Source: Planococcus citri (lineage: Eukaryota; Arthropoda; Insecta; Hemiptera; Pseudococcidae). From it: 64,000 bases of DNA. A model generated the notes under the pieces. It searched no databases. It was not told the DNA's origin and saw nothing but the letters and a program-made list of their open reading frames with translations. Shown one piece after another: positions 26,854 through 39,031 of the stretch (the first letter of the stretch is position 1; the number at the start of each line of letters is the position of its first letter). The DNA lies in contig NC_088679.1 of NCBI RefSeq assembly GCF_950023065.1, forward strand, positions 32,674,001 through 32,738,000, read 5' to 3'. The position numbers were made by a program, and so were the translations under genes.

Positions 26854-28109
26854 GTGACTCAGATGGCGAAAAAAGGCGCGCATGGCGTTTTACAACAAAA
26901 CTATGACCATATCCAGAGTTGAAAGTAGTAATTTCATAGTCATTTTCAACGAGGAATTCGAATCTGATGCCCTTTTTTTTGCCAGACCCCTCGGGGGGGG
27001 GGGGGGTACCAAAATCAAATTTTGTAAAAATGAATAAAAAATCGAGTGATATATCAAAATGTATGTTTTTTTCGTCGAGAAACACGAATCTGAGGTCCTT
27101 TTTCCCCTCAGACCCCTTGGGGGCCCTTGGGGAGGTTCTACCAAAATCAAATTTTCAAAAATTAAAAAAATCGAGTGACATGTCAAAATATAGGTTTTTT
27201 GGGTCGAGAAACACAAATCTGAGGTCTTTTTTTCTCTCAGACCCCTTGGGGGCCCTTGAGGAGGTGCTACCAAAATCAAATTTTGTAAAAATAAAAAAAA
27301 TCGAGTGATATGTTAGAATATAGGTTTTTTGGGTCGAGAAACACGAATCTGAGGTACTTTTTTCTCAGTCCCCTCGAGGGCCCTTGGGGAGGTGCTACCG
27401 AAATCAAATTTTGTAAAAATAGAAAAAAATCGAGTGATACGTCAAAATGTAGGTTTTTTGGGTCGAGAAACACGAATCTGAAGTCCTTTTTTTAATTCAG
27501 CCCGTGGGGGAGGTGCTACCGAAATCAAATTTTGAAAAAATCACAAAAATTTGAATAGCTTATCAAAATTTAGATTTTTTTGGTTGAGAGGTTTTATTAG
27601 TCAGTTTTTCAAACACTTGGCCTGATATCTTCGGTTATTTTGTATCATTACTAGCAGCGCACCGTAAGGAACCACACTCAAATTTTACACACTTCAACAC
27701 ACATTTTCCCGCAAACGCGATTTTGAAGGGAGTTGAATGAAAAAACTTATGCCATATCCAATTACAATTATTTCGCGTTAATTTAGTTAAAATGTAGTCG
27801 CATTTGAGACGAGATATCTCAAGAATGGTAGCACCTCTCCAAGAGCCCCCGAAGGGTCTGAGGGAAAAAAGGACCTCAGATTCGTGTTCCTCGATCCAAA
27901 AAACCTATATTTTAACATATCACTCGATTTTTTTCATTTTTACAAAATTTGATTTTGGTAGAACTTCTCCATGGACTCTGGCGAAAAAAAGGGCATCGGA
28001 TTCGAATTCCTCGTTGAAAATTACTACGAAATCACTACTTTCAACTCTTGATATGGTCATAGTTTTATTGTAAAACGCTATGCGCGCCTTTTTTCGCCAT
28101 CCGAGTCAC
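26854..28109. mobile_element. Long-TIR element, about 1.26 kb, with an internal tandem array
   Basis: Left arm 26,854-26,996 and right arm 27,975-28,109 are reverse complements at roughly 90% by eye (for example gaaaaaaggcgcgcatggcg against its complement near 28,090). Between them, a unit of about 130 bp is repeated four to five times head to tail (starts near 27,009, 27,139, 27,269, 27,398 and 27,518) and again inverted near 27,830-27,970. Each unit contains ccaaaatcaaattttgtaaa, atcgagtgatat and a CCCCTTGGGGG block. Open frames through the array are periodic and lack gene features. A related arm lies in the element at 9.9-10.6 kb. Confidence 0.8.
27005..27540. repeat. 130-bp tandem array inside the long-TIR element
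   Basis: Four to five diverged units, each with tcgagaaacacgaatctgag followed by a G/C-rich spacer. The array is confined within the inverted arms. Confidence 0.85.
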
Positions 28110-28189
28110 TGTGGCACGTTGCAATCAGGGTACAGAAGAAATTTCAGCTTCTCATGTTCATATTTTGATAAAATTCAATGGTAATTTCA

Positions 28190-28485
28190 AATTTCAAAAA
28201 AAATTATGGAGCTTCAAGAACTGCTCAAAACGGCTCAAGACTTTCTCCAATCAATTTGGCGAGTCACAAATAGGGTAAGTATAAAATTTCAGCTTTCTAG
28301 ATTAATTTGGTAAAATTTTGATTTTTTTTTTAAATTTTGGCTCCAAATTTGATTTTAAAATTCATCAAGAATCAAAAAATGCACTTCAGCATCTGAAATT
28401 TTGGGGAGTGGTGTAGTATATTTGCATTCTCTTTCGATCTAGCGTTGCCCGGTTCAAAAATTTGTCTGCTAGTTGATATATCTCC
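28190..28485. repeat. Dispersed repeat, copy 4
   Basis: Colinear with 17,490-17,760 (see that entry). It follows directly on the long-TIR element. Confidence 0.6.
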
Positions 28486-28489
28486 CATG

Positions 28490-31400
28490 TTAGAAGAAGG
28501 TTGAAAATGGAACATTTTTCTTATTATATACTCGTAGCCAAAAAAAGTTCATTTTTATGAAAATTTGAGAGAAATAACAAAAAAATTGAAAAAGTAAGTA
28601 GGTACCCATACAAATTGACAAAAATTTGACGAAAGCCAACATCAAACGATGATTACAAAAAAAGCTATCCGTATGGGAATTATCTTTTTAAAAAATCCTA
28701 CAGAAATTACGTAGGTATTTAAAATTGAAATACGTCTAAATTTTTTATTTTACGTCTAAATATGGAATTTTACTTGAAATCCAAACATTCCGTATTTCAA
28801 AATTATGTAAGAGTAGGAATCGACATACTACGCTAAATAGTCATAGTAAATTTTTCAATAATTCATTGTTCTTTTTTTCAAAAAATTGATAGGCTGAAGG
28901 GCCTATCGAGGGTTCAAATCTCAAGTAGGTAAGTTGCCCAATATTTGTACACGAATTTCCTTCAAACGTTTCAATTTTTGAAGGAGCTGGAGGTGAGTTG
29001 ATTAATATTTATTAAAAACGACATTCTTCAGAGAAAAAATCTACTTAGGTTTTTTTTCATAATTTTGAATCCTGACTGAAAAATGTAAACGTAATTGTCG
29101 ACAGAAAATGTTTTCAAATGTTTCAGGGAGGGGGTGAAAATTTATTCGAGTCATAAATTTCTTCATTTTCAATAAAAACTACATAAGTACAAAAAATAAA
29201 TAAAATTTAAAAAAAATATACATGAAAATAAATGATGACTTGAAAATTTGCTTAAAAACATGAAAAAAGCAGGATTTTTTTCAATTTTGACAAAAAAAGT
29301 AAGACTTTTTGGCATTACTGACAAAAAACTGTAGATACTTCAAGTAGGAATTTTCTTTAATGTTTCAATGTGAGGAAAAAAGAGGGGACGATCAAAATTT
29401 TTCCATTAAAAAAAAAAAACAAGAAAGAAAAACACCTCTGGCTTATTATAATTTTTAAAAAAGTTTGAAATTAGAATTTTGCCTACATTTATCTAGCCTT
29501 ACTCGTAACTTGAAATATGAATGTATACTGTGAGTTTGTGAATAATAAATTATGACGTTCAGAACTTCAGTTTTTCAGCTTGCTCTTGATTTCTTTCTAT
29601 CCTGCAAAAGTTTGGTTTTACGTACGCAGCTTTTAAAAAGTGATTTTATAAATACTTCAGTTCATCCTTAAAGTGTCCGCATAATAGACAGATAGCCCAA
29701 GAAGCTGTAACAATTCAAGATCAAGAGTGAATGTGGTAGATATAGAAGTACACGTTGATGCCATGTATGCGGATATGACTTTCTGTATTTTCGACTTTTC
29801 AACGCATCCTTAGCTTTTCTTTTCATCGTAACTAGGTACACCAAAAGAATTGAGCTGGAAAAGATTTAGCTATACGATGATGCTTTTCTTATATTTTTTA
29901 ATATTTTTTAAACCCCCATTTACAATTGAGAATTTATAAGCAATGGCCAAAAATTCGTTCGGATTAAACGAGGAAAGCACTCGGTTTAATTTACCAAATT
30001 TCTTAAATTGTAATCTTTGTTCTTTTTTAAATAGACTTTTGACTGATCCTTAAATACGGCTTTTCAAGTCTTTCAAGAGCTACTTTAGGCTTTGTGCAAA
30101 ATGAAATAAAATGGTTACGTCGCGTTTTCCCTTTTTTTCTCCTTTTTTAAATGAATGAAGAGTTTCTAAAAATTCTTGTTCGGTAAAGTTTTCTACGTTT
30201 TTGCCAGAAAATAATAATAGAAAAAAAAAGCTGAAAATGAGCGGCTGTATTTTTCGTGTTTTTTTTTTTTTTTTTTTTTGAAATACCTGCTATTTTTTCA
30301 ATCGCAAGAAGCTGTTTTCAAGATGGACTAAATATGTATTTAAATTTGAATAGAAGTCTATTATTAGTTAAATCGGTCGAACTATTTCATTTGCATTTTA
30401 TTCGCTATGCTATAGAAATTTCAAGTCTGAAAGTTTAAGATCGAGATCGTCGTACACGATGGTAGGTATTTTTTTTGCCTTTTTAGTTGAAAAATTAAAC
30501 GTTTATCGGTTATTGTTATCGGACTTTTGGTAAAGCTGCTCTGTCGATAGGTTCGAGCAAATTAACCTTTTTTCCCCTTTTGAGATTGTATTGATACGAA
30601 TTCGAGTTTAAATATTTCATAAAACTGAGCTGAAGTCTGAAGAAAAACTGATTGAAATGTTTTTCTCATCTCAACAAAAATGAAAAAAAAAATAAAATAA
30701 AATCCGAATGAAAAAAAATCAACTTTGTGAACATTGGATTGAATTTTTTTCTCATCGAGATTAAGTAAAATAGAATGTAACGTCTAAGCTGGGATTTTCG
30801 AGCTAAAATATTTAGTGAGAATGATTTCTCGTCGTCTGAACATGTGCGAACGTGTATTTTGTAAATAGTGTTTGATGAATTTTCATTTTATTGACGTTTT
30901 AATCGGCAGATTTTCTAATAAATCAGGTTGGTTTTTCAACGACGAAGCTCGCTTTGAGGATTTTTATAATATTTGTATCTAGCTGAAAGCTACGTGTCAT
31001 TTGGGCTTTATCAGTTTTCTCGTATTATTTAATAATGTATCGTTTCTTGACGAGATGCCTCGTACACAGTTTTACGAGCTATGTTCACCTCGCAGCAGAT
31101 TAATTTTTAATCATAAATCTAGCGCTAACTTTTTACTCGCGCTGTGTCTCTCCTCGAAAACGCCGGCGATGAGATTTATCGCAAAGTTTTGTTCGTTTTA
31201 CTAAACGAATGTTGGACCCGTGGTACTGAATTTTTTTTGTGTGAAATATGTATTATGCAAAAACCGTGGTAACACTGGTTTTGATGTTAAGTAGGTATAA
31301 CGTTGTAAAAATGTATTCCAATTTTTTTTTGCTGTCAAAATTTCACTGGAAAAAATTTTCAAAGCTCGCGTGTACCTAACTGAACTTGGAAATTCGTGTA

Positions 31401-31900
31401 AAGTGAACATCGAGTCTCAAAGAATAATTTTTACCACATAAGGATCTATTAGGTAGGAAAGGAGTACGTTTTACTACAGAATTAAAGTCACCCAATTTTG
31501 AATTCTTCGCAGTCATTCAGAAACTAATTTAAAATGGACGCATTCCGTCTCGTTTTATCAAATTGCGACTCCTCCGTGGGGTGGGGGGGGGGGGGTAATG
31601 TAATCGCCGCATGCTGCTATTAAAATATAGATTTCCAATTTTGTATGTATGTACCATTGCAGTATGCAAAGTGAAATTTTGTACCACGTCTACTCGAGCC
31701 ATAGTTCCTACACCCCCCTCCACTAAAAAAACACAAGTCTTCAAGATGTCTTCAAAGTTTTTAAAATTCTAAATATCGGCAATTTTTCGAGATAAGTAAA
31801 AGTTCCATTATTGAGATCACATCCTCCTGAAGGATGGTAAAATTGTGATTAAAATTATCTTTTAATACGAGTAAGTATGTACCAACTAGGTACAAAATGA
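28490..31900. other. Region without a supported gene
   Basis: AT-rich, with a T homopolymer at about 30,259-30,280 and a G homopolymer at about 31,583-31,596. 29.5-31.4 kb is low in repeats. No frame has a recognisable domain. Confidence 0.5.
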
Positions 31901-31929
31901 AACCCTATCAAAAAGAAAAAAAACTTAAG

Positions 31930-32470
31930 AATAGCTGAAAAATCCACTTTTCTCATCCCGGAGAAGAGTCAAATAGGGTTGGAAGGTTGAAACCTTCAAA
32001 ATGCACTTCGAGTACGTCCTCCCAACGTAATGTGAAAATTTGGACTCTCCAGGTTAATTTGAAGGGGCTGTAGGCTTTCCTAAACGTTGAATAACACGTG
32101 AAAATGACCAAAAAATCTACTTTTTTGACTCTGAAAAGGGGTCAAATAGGGTTAGAAGGTTGAAACCTGCAAAAGGCACTTCGGATACATCCTCCCAATC
32201 TACTGTGAAAAATTTGGACGACCTTCTAGATTAATTTGGCGGGGGGGGGGGGGCTATAGGCTTTGCTAAACGCCGAAAAACACGTAAAATAGGCAAAACC
32301 CACTTTTTTGATCCTGGAAAGGAGTCAAATAGAGTTGGAAGGTTGAAACCTGCAAAAGGCACTCAAGTGGCCACATCCCATTGTATGATGGACATTGGAG
32401 CTCCTTAGGTCAATTTTACGAGAGAGGAGGGGTCAAAAATCGGGTAAAATAGGGTCAAAATCAGGTTTTT
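31930..32470. repeat. Three-copy tandem repeat, period about 178 bp
   Basis: Units start near 31,945, 32,119 and 32,300, each with ggagtcaaatagggttggaa and gttgaaacctgcaaaaggca. Copies differ by substitutions and a G homopolymer (about 32,241-32,254). They read as a short-lived satellite seed. Confidence 0.8.
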
Positions 32471-32759
32471 TCCACATTAAATAGGATGGGCATGACCTAG
32501 GAATCTGAAATTTGGATATGTTGTTTACAATGGCGGTTCTCACCAATGGTATGAATTTGGACTCTTTTAATCAATTTGGGGCAAAATTATGCTTCTCCAA
32601 AAAAATGACCTTTCTGTAATTTTCAACTTTGACCCTCCCAACTCCAGGAGTCAAATATACCTTGCGAGTAAACCCTATTTCCTAAGTTTGAGCTTATTTT
32701 ATCAAAAAGAACAGGTTCCAGGTCATAAAATGTTTGTGCTGAAACTTATAAATATAAAT

Positions 32760-33000
32760 AGCATACGTTTCCAAAACGCACTAAGTCCATTTTCAAAGAT
32801 TCTGAGGTTGCAAAGCCATCTAGCATAAAGTTGCGGCCCAAAATAGCTGATTTTTTGATATGTTGTGCCCAAGTGTCTTGGCTACAACATATCAAAAAAT
32901 CAGCTAATTTGGGTCATTTCTACGTTTCCAAATTGTACTAAGTACCATGAATTTCTTATCAATATTTTTTTGGACTTAGTGCGTTTTGGAAACGTATGCT
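32760..33000. mobile_element. Fold-back MITE, 241 bp
   Basis: Terminal inverted repeats of 30 bp: the left starts AGCATACGTTTCCAAAACGC and the right ends GCGTTTTGGAAACGTATGCT. A second, inner hairpin pairs tagctgattttttgatatgt (from about 32,845) with acatatcaaaaaatcagcta (to about 32,906). No coding capacity; no clear target duplication. Confidence 0.85.
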
Positions 33001-33095
33001 TATTAATGTCTAACCTACCGCAAATAGCCCAATTTTTCACAGAAATTTGACTAAAAAATAATCGAGCTCATTCACCTATCTTACCTTGCTACAGA

Positions 33096-33325
33096 CAGAG
33101 TGCGCAAAAATTTCAAGTAACCAATGCCACACCCCAAGGAAAGTATTTTGTTAAAAATATATAGGTTGGCAACATGAATTACATAAGTATTAGAAACACG
33201 TGATTAATGGAATGTTATCACCTCAGCTCAACAACCAATCATATGCAATCATTATTATCATTCACTGTGACCAACTGAAACATTTGGCAGAAAACTATTT
33301 TGGGGGTATTTCTTTGTTACACTTG
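33096..33325. mobile_element. Diverged copy of MITE G, without insert B
   Basis: Colinear with the outer parts of G at 39.03-40.35 kb: aaaaatataggttggcaac, aacaaccaatcatatgcaat, cattattatcattcactgtg and accaact...gaaaact. At the point where G carries the 1,090-bp insert B, this copy reads straight through (cactgtgaccaac), so it serves as an empty-site paralogue. Confidence 0.75.
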
Positions 33326-33329
33326 TTTT

Positions 33330-35811
33330 TTAAATTTAAAAGTATCAGTACCTACCTATTTTTTTTTATCCAATTGACAATACAAGCCCACTCATATCCA
33401 TGTTCACAAAAATTGATCAACGAGAAAATCAAATATTCACGAATGTAATACGCATAACTAATTAAATTCGGATTTTTTCCATCGAATTTTTGATAAAACT
33501 GATTACAAACTACACAGCGTACTTCTCGTATTAAAATAATTTTACATAAATTCAATTACTTATCCACCCACCATGACTTTATGGTTTTGTGTGATAAAAT
33601 AATGCAAACAGAACGAACCGTAATAATACGTTGATTGACACAAAAATTAATAATTTTTTCAGACGAACGTTGGCCATGAAAAATATTGGAATTCTGTGTA
33701 TGGTAATTTTTCAACGTATTTAATATTCACATCACATTGCTCACTTGTGACGGGATATTGGAAAATTTTTTAAAAACCAGTAACGCTGTTATCGAGACCT
33801 TAACGCTCGAGTTGATTTTTACATGAAACCGTAGTTGGTTCGTTAATACACCCTAAGTACGTACCTACGTATTTCAACAATAACAAAAAAAAATTATTAA
33901 TATTTCTAAAAACATGGTTGAGTTTGAAATATTTTTTAATAAAAAAAATTCCAAACCAAGATAGGTAGATAGATATTTGATATGATGTGGAAGTATATGA
34001 TGATACAAATCGATGCAATAATAGTCGACGATACTACATAGAACAACATGTTTCGTATGATAAGTAACAGACATGTTAGGATACAAATTTACTATTCGAG
34101 CGAACGTTAAAAATTCGTTTAGGAGTACGTCATTCATTCAGAAAGTCTGGACTTAAGTCCTTTATTTGTACGTTTCGCATGGCTTGAGCCCTTTCTTTTC
34201 CGGAACAGTAATTCTGCGAATGCGTTTCACAGGCGTTAGGGCTTTTTTCTGCTATTTTTTTTTTCCTTTAGCGAGTTGCGAGTTCATATTGCAACAACAT
34301 TGTTAACTCATTTTGCCAAAAGATATATTTCACTTTTTTCTTCACGGCGTTTTTATGCGAAACGATAAAAGTACGGAAATGGAAAAAATAATGAATAAAT
34401 TGGTTAAGTTATGTTCTGCTAAAACAAGCCGTAGCCCAGGTTTTAAACTTTGTATATCTACGTAAGTTAAATGGCGGATAACCTAGATGCTGCGAAGTAT
34501 TAAATTTTCTACGCCATGTGTGCCCTGCCTGTGCACTCTTTGTCGCGCGATATATTAAATTAAAATAGACCTAGTTTTGTTCTACACCTTGTAGGTGAAT
34601 ATATATAGTATGGATTACTATAAATCTGAAATTCAGAGCTATGTATAATTATACTAAAGCCTGCTGCTATTACCGTAGCCAAAATTCTGCGAAGGTCTGC
34701 AGCAATGGATAGATATTTACTGACAAGTTTAATGGAATCGTGTTAATCGAAATCGACGAATATCAAGTAACTCTGGCGTGAAATCTTTGAGAAATGGAAT
34801 ACTTCATTTCATCGATACTTCAACGTTAATGAGATTGTATTCATCATTGCCGAGCACCAGCACGTACTAAACAGCAATTTATTCATTACAAACTGTTGCT
34901 CGAAATATTTCAAATTACCTATAGCTACCTGCAACCAGACAAATGTTCCCTTGTCAGGACGATTAAGTAATTCACGCGTATGCACGTGTGCGAATTAATT
35001 TGACAAAATGTTCAACTTATCAGTTACGTTGATGGTACAAATCTTGAATACGATACGACTGTTTTATGCGCAATTAATCAAGCATTTCTATATAAATGGA
35101 ACTAATGGAAGTGTAATACAAGTAGGTACTCCAACTTACCATGAAATGAACTGAAGCAAGTAGTCAGATATTATGCTAGTGATAAGGATGAAGAAATTGA
35201 AGATAAGAATAAGACCGGTGGAAGAAATCGCCTTCCAAAAATGCCAACCAACACGAACAACAAGGAATTACAAATGACGCCATAAACAAACACAAACAAT
35301 AACGATAATAAAAGATCCCATACTTATTCATATTTAATTTTTACGTTAATTAAGTATTAACTAAAATTAATGTTTCGATTATTTCACAAAAAATACGACC
35401 AGTTTCAATATACCCGACGCAACCGACGCGTAGACTAAACTAAGGAACTAACTAAACTAAATCAGATGGTCACTGGTCACATTTTACATTAGATAAGATA
35501 AGACTCGACAACGACAATACAATACAAAGGAAAAATGAAATGGCCGCCAATGAGTCATGTGATCACCTCGTAGACACTGCGATCGCCGATCTTTCCAGTC
35601 TTGCTTCTGCTAGTTCTGCTCGATAATTCGAATTCGATTCGAGCTGGTGTCCAAGTGAAATTGGCATCAATTGAAAAACAATCAAAAAATTGTGTGCATA
35701 GAGAAAAATGTATCGCACTTTTTACTATAAAGTACATATAAACTAGGTATAAACAATGAGATTTTGCATGGACTCTGAAAATTTAACGATTTTTACTATC
35801 TTATACTTATA
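33330..35811. other. Region without a supported gene
   Basis: Low-repeat AT-rich DNA. No exon, RNA gene or transposon end was supported. Confidence 0.5.
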
Positions 35812-36227
35812 CGAGTAATCAGGGTTGTCATTTTACATGTAGAATAAGTTATTCTACGTCTACGTGTAAAATAAGTAGAATAAGTAGAATATCGACGTAG
35901 ACTATACGTAGAATGTAGAATGTAGAAAAAGTTCTGATTGGCTGTTTACCTGATAAGAAATGACGAAACGTGATAATGCTTACTATCTACAGCTTTGAGC
36001 TTACAACAACTTACAATAAAATTTAACAAATTGACCAAAAGTTCATCAATTTTTTTTGGTGAGCTTGAAAGCTGAATGCATGAGAAAAAATGAACAAACG
36101 AATAAAGCAGGGTTGTACAAAAACGTGTTTTTTTTAAAAAAAACAAAAAAAACGTTTTTTTTTGTTTAAAACGTTTTTTTTGTTTTAAAACAGTTTTTTT
36201 TACTTGTTTAAAACTATGCGTTTAAGA

Positions 36228-37036
36228 CAGGGATGTGCCTTTACCGTAAAGTATTATTTTTTACATAGTTTACTTTACACGTAAAGTAAAATGTAATGTA
36301 AATTGAATACCTATGTAAAGTAAAAGTAAAGTAAACTATTCTTTGTTTTTTTTCATTGGAAAATCAAAATTTGGATCAATTTCTCTTCGTTTTCGCGTTC
36401 TCCGCTTTTTTCTTTGCTTTATTTCGGTTCTAATGATGGCATGATTACCTATTTTGTGTGATTATTGTTATTTTAACTCTAAATCGAGTGTCAGCGGGTC
36501 AAAAGCGAAATCTGGCATTCAAAACCCTAGGGTTTTGTACTTTGTTTACATGAGGAGCTTGGTGACAAAGTTAGACAAACGCCACGGAGGGCGCATACGG
36601 AAAGGGACCTAACGACCAAAAAAAAAAAAGTTCTCCGAAATTGTTGTAGGAACCTTTACAGAGTTCCTACAACAATTTCGGAGAACTTTTTTTTTTTTTT
36701 TTTTTTGGTCGTTAGGTCCCTTTCCGTATGCGCCCTCCGTGGCGTTTGTCTAACTTTGTCACCAAGCTCCTCACATTATTTTTTACTAAATTTTTATTTG
36801 TTTCGTCTTTGTGCAAATTCATTTCATTTTTCATTGATTATGAACACAGAGATATTCAAAATGTGTTTTTAGGAACTCAAAACGTCAAAACAGTACAAAA
36901 ACTGACCAAAAACACGAAAATTTACAAAGTTTACCTTTTAGTTTACTTTACAGTAAAATAAAAATATTTTACTTTACAATTTTACATTACATTTTACTGT
37001 AAACTATGTAAAGTATTTAGTTTACGGCCAACCCTG
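36228..37036. mobile_element. hAT-like element D, 809 bp, inserted in C
   Basis: Starts CAGGGATGTGCC and ends GGCCAACCCTG. Perfect 8-bp duplications, GTTTAAGA, at 36,220-36,227 and 37,037-37,044. Subterminal arrays consist of GTAAAGTAAA words. It contains element E. Confidence 0.92.
36552..36772. mobile_element. Palindromic element E, 221 bp, inserted in D
   Basis: An almost perfect palindrome: arms of about 100 bp (GAGGAGCTTGGTGACAAAGT... and its complement) around a loop of about 10 bp near 36,655. Arms differ mainly in the length of an A/T run. The flanks ACAT (36,548-36,551 and 36,773-36,776) may be a 4-bp target duplication. Confidence 0.88.
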
Positions 37037-37164
37037 GTTTAAGACGCGTTTTAAACACGTTTAAAATGTGTTTTAAACACGTTTAAAATGTGTTTTAAAC
37101 ACAAATACATTCGTTTTGGGTTCATCAGACATCAATTTTTAAGATGTGACGTCATAAAATGATA

Positions 37165-37878
37165 GACCATAGAGTCCGAACGGCTCCCGTGTGCCCGTAC
37201 GTATGTATGTACGCGTATACGTGCGCGCGCGTGGGGGGGTAGTTTTCGTCCATGTTTCACAACTTGTAAACGGTTAAAAAACGCAAACCGGCAAGCTGCC
37301 TCCGTGGCGGCATAGCTATGGTAACGGATTGCTGTGCAAGAGGTCTTGGGTTCGATTCCCGCGTCCGGCACAAATTTTTTCAAAATTTTTTTTCGTGATT
37401 TTTATTTTTACAAGTTGAATTTTTACAGAAAAAGTAATTAAATTATTTTTTTTTGCTTTCAAACAATGAATAAATTTATCAATATTATTTTTTGAATGAT
37501 ATGCCGAATTAGGCGAGGCGAAGCCGAGCCGTTTAAAATTTATATTTCATTCGATGAGCATTACTCCCCTTGGTGAGTTCAGACGGAGGCTGGACATTTA
37601 CCGTGTATGTAGCACTTGCGGTTGTTTATAAAAAAATTGTACTCACCGAGGCCGAAGGCCGAGGGAAGTTAACAGACATAGTATGAACAACAAAGCGACC
37701 CGCGCAACCGAGGCGAAGCCGAGGTGAGCGGACACAACGCCCCCCAACACTAAGGCCAACACTAAAATTTTACTCAAAAAAAAAAACTCATCAATAGGCT
37801 AAATCGTAAGATACGACGTAGGACGTATTCAATTGTACTCGCGTCGCGCGCTTTGGGAGCCGTTCGGACTCTATGGTC
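37165..37878. mobile_element. TIR element F, 714 bp, inserted in C, with a tRNA-like segment
   Basis: Terminal inverted repeats of 24 bp start GACCATAGAGTCCGAACGGC (37,165-37,188) and end with the complement (37,855-37,878). The interior is GC-richer than C and has repeated CGAGGCGAAGCCGAG words near 37,510 and 37,715. Nearby phrases on the two flanks (gtcataaaat and ctcataaaat) are similar but do not give an exact duplication. Confidence 0.75.
37299..37372 (+). ncRNA. tRNA-derived (SINE-like or decayed tRNA) segment
   Basis: A perfect B-box core, GGTTCGATTCC (about 37,350-37,360), follows an A-box-like tggcggcatagctatggtaa at the expected distance, and the segment ends gtccggca. The acceptor 5' side (gcctccg) pairs only partly with gtccggc, and the anticodon arm is not convincing. 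It is therefore probably a tRNA-derived SINE head or a decayed tRNA rather than a working tRNA gene. It lies inside element F. Confidence 0.55.
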
Positions 37879-39031
37879 GAGCTCATAAAATAGCTATACA
37901 GCTCAAGAAATATTGAAAAATTGGAATCAAAACACAAAATTTGTCTCTAAAAATACTGTTTGTTCAATTTCACTTTTTTTCAACAAGAAATTAAAAAAAA
38001 CGTGTTTTTTTTTAGGAAATTGGAGTTGAAAAAAAACACGTTTAAAACAAAAAAAAACACTGTTTTAAACGGTTTTAAATGGCCTTTTTTGTTTAAAACA
38101 TCGTTCTGTTTTTTTTTCAGTTGTTTTAAACGTGTTTTAAACATGTTTAAAACATTTTTGTTTTAAACATGTACAACCCTGGAATAAAGTAACCTTGAAA
38201 GTTGAAACCTATCAAAATGTGTTAAAATTTTACCATTAACGAGAAATTCCAATTTTTCAACAAATTTAATGTATTTTTTTTAGCATTTCTGAAGAATTTT
38301 GAGCTCAAAATTGAGTTATAAATTTGAGATAATAATTCATAATTGAAAAAAAGTCATGCAATGCAACCTGTTGGCTGCAATGGGTCAAAATTATGCGAGG
38401 AGTTTTTCAATTATTTTAAATATTTTGAATTCTATTAAAATATGTTTTGAAATTTTTTAATTTTTAGAGAATTTTGAGTTCAAAATTGAGTCCTGATTTT
38501 AAGAGATAGGTAATTGAAAAAAACTTAAACAGTCATAGGTAGGTACAACCTATTGAAATGGATCAAAATTACATGAGGAATTTGAATTTGAATATTATGA
38601 CGAAAATATGTTTTGATTGAATTTGAACATATTTGGAAAATTTTGAGCTCATGAATCATGATTTTGGGATAATTGAAAAAGTGTCAGGTGACCTATCAAA
38701 ATGAGGTGAAATTACATGAGAAATAGAAATTCAGCTTCTACTAAACTTTTTTCAGCATTTTTGAAGAATTTCAGCATTACAATGGTGAAAACATAATTAA
38801 TTAATCATCCAAAAGCTTAGCAAAGTACAATTTTCCAGCAAATTAGAACATTTTTTGCATTTTTTCAATTTATTCTACTTATTCTACTTATTCTACATAT
38901 TCTACGTAGAATAAAAATTTATTCTACTTTACATATTCTACATTTATTCTACATGTTATTCTACGTTTTACATTCTACGCTGACAACCCTGCGAGTAATG
39001 TAACAATTAACTATTTCTAATTACCTACGTA

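Larger units (their letters stand above)
36108..38181. mobile_element. hAT-like element C, 2,074 bp, inserted in A
   Basis: Starts CAGGGTTGTACA and ends TGTACAACCCTG. Perfect 8-bp duplications, GAATAAAG, at 36,100-36,107 and 38,182-38,189 match the uninterrupted sequence in element B. Subterminal arrays are built from GTTTTAAAC palindromes. It holds elements D (with E) and F. Confidence 0.93.
35820..38991 (+). mobile_element. hAT-like element A, 3,172 bp including nested insertions
   Basis: Ends are CAGGGTTGTC and its complement GACAACCCTG. Perfect 8-bp target duplications, CGAGTAAT, lie at 35,812-35,819 and 38,992-38,999. Subterminal arrays consist of GTAGAATAA / ATTCTAC words. Element C is inserted at 36,108. 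Removing C and one of its duplications leaves 1,090 bp, exactly the length of element B, of which A is an apparently near-identical, oppositely oriented copy. No transposase is present. Confidence 0.93.

Noticed and set aside
26890..27308. Repetitive proline-rich frames on both strands
   Set aside because: Produced by the 130-bp tandem array; the period matches the DNA repeat and both strands are open.
28908..28925. B-box-like GGTTCAAATCTC
   Set aside because: No A box or stems around it; single short motif in AT-rich DNA.
35946..36146. Short frame repeated at 39,928-40,152
   Set aside because: Same sequence in elements A and B; identity reflects recent transposition, not a conserved gene.
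37299..37372. Functional tRNA gene
   Set aside because: The B box is perfect, but acceptor and anticodon stems do not form properly, and it lies within a transposon.
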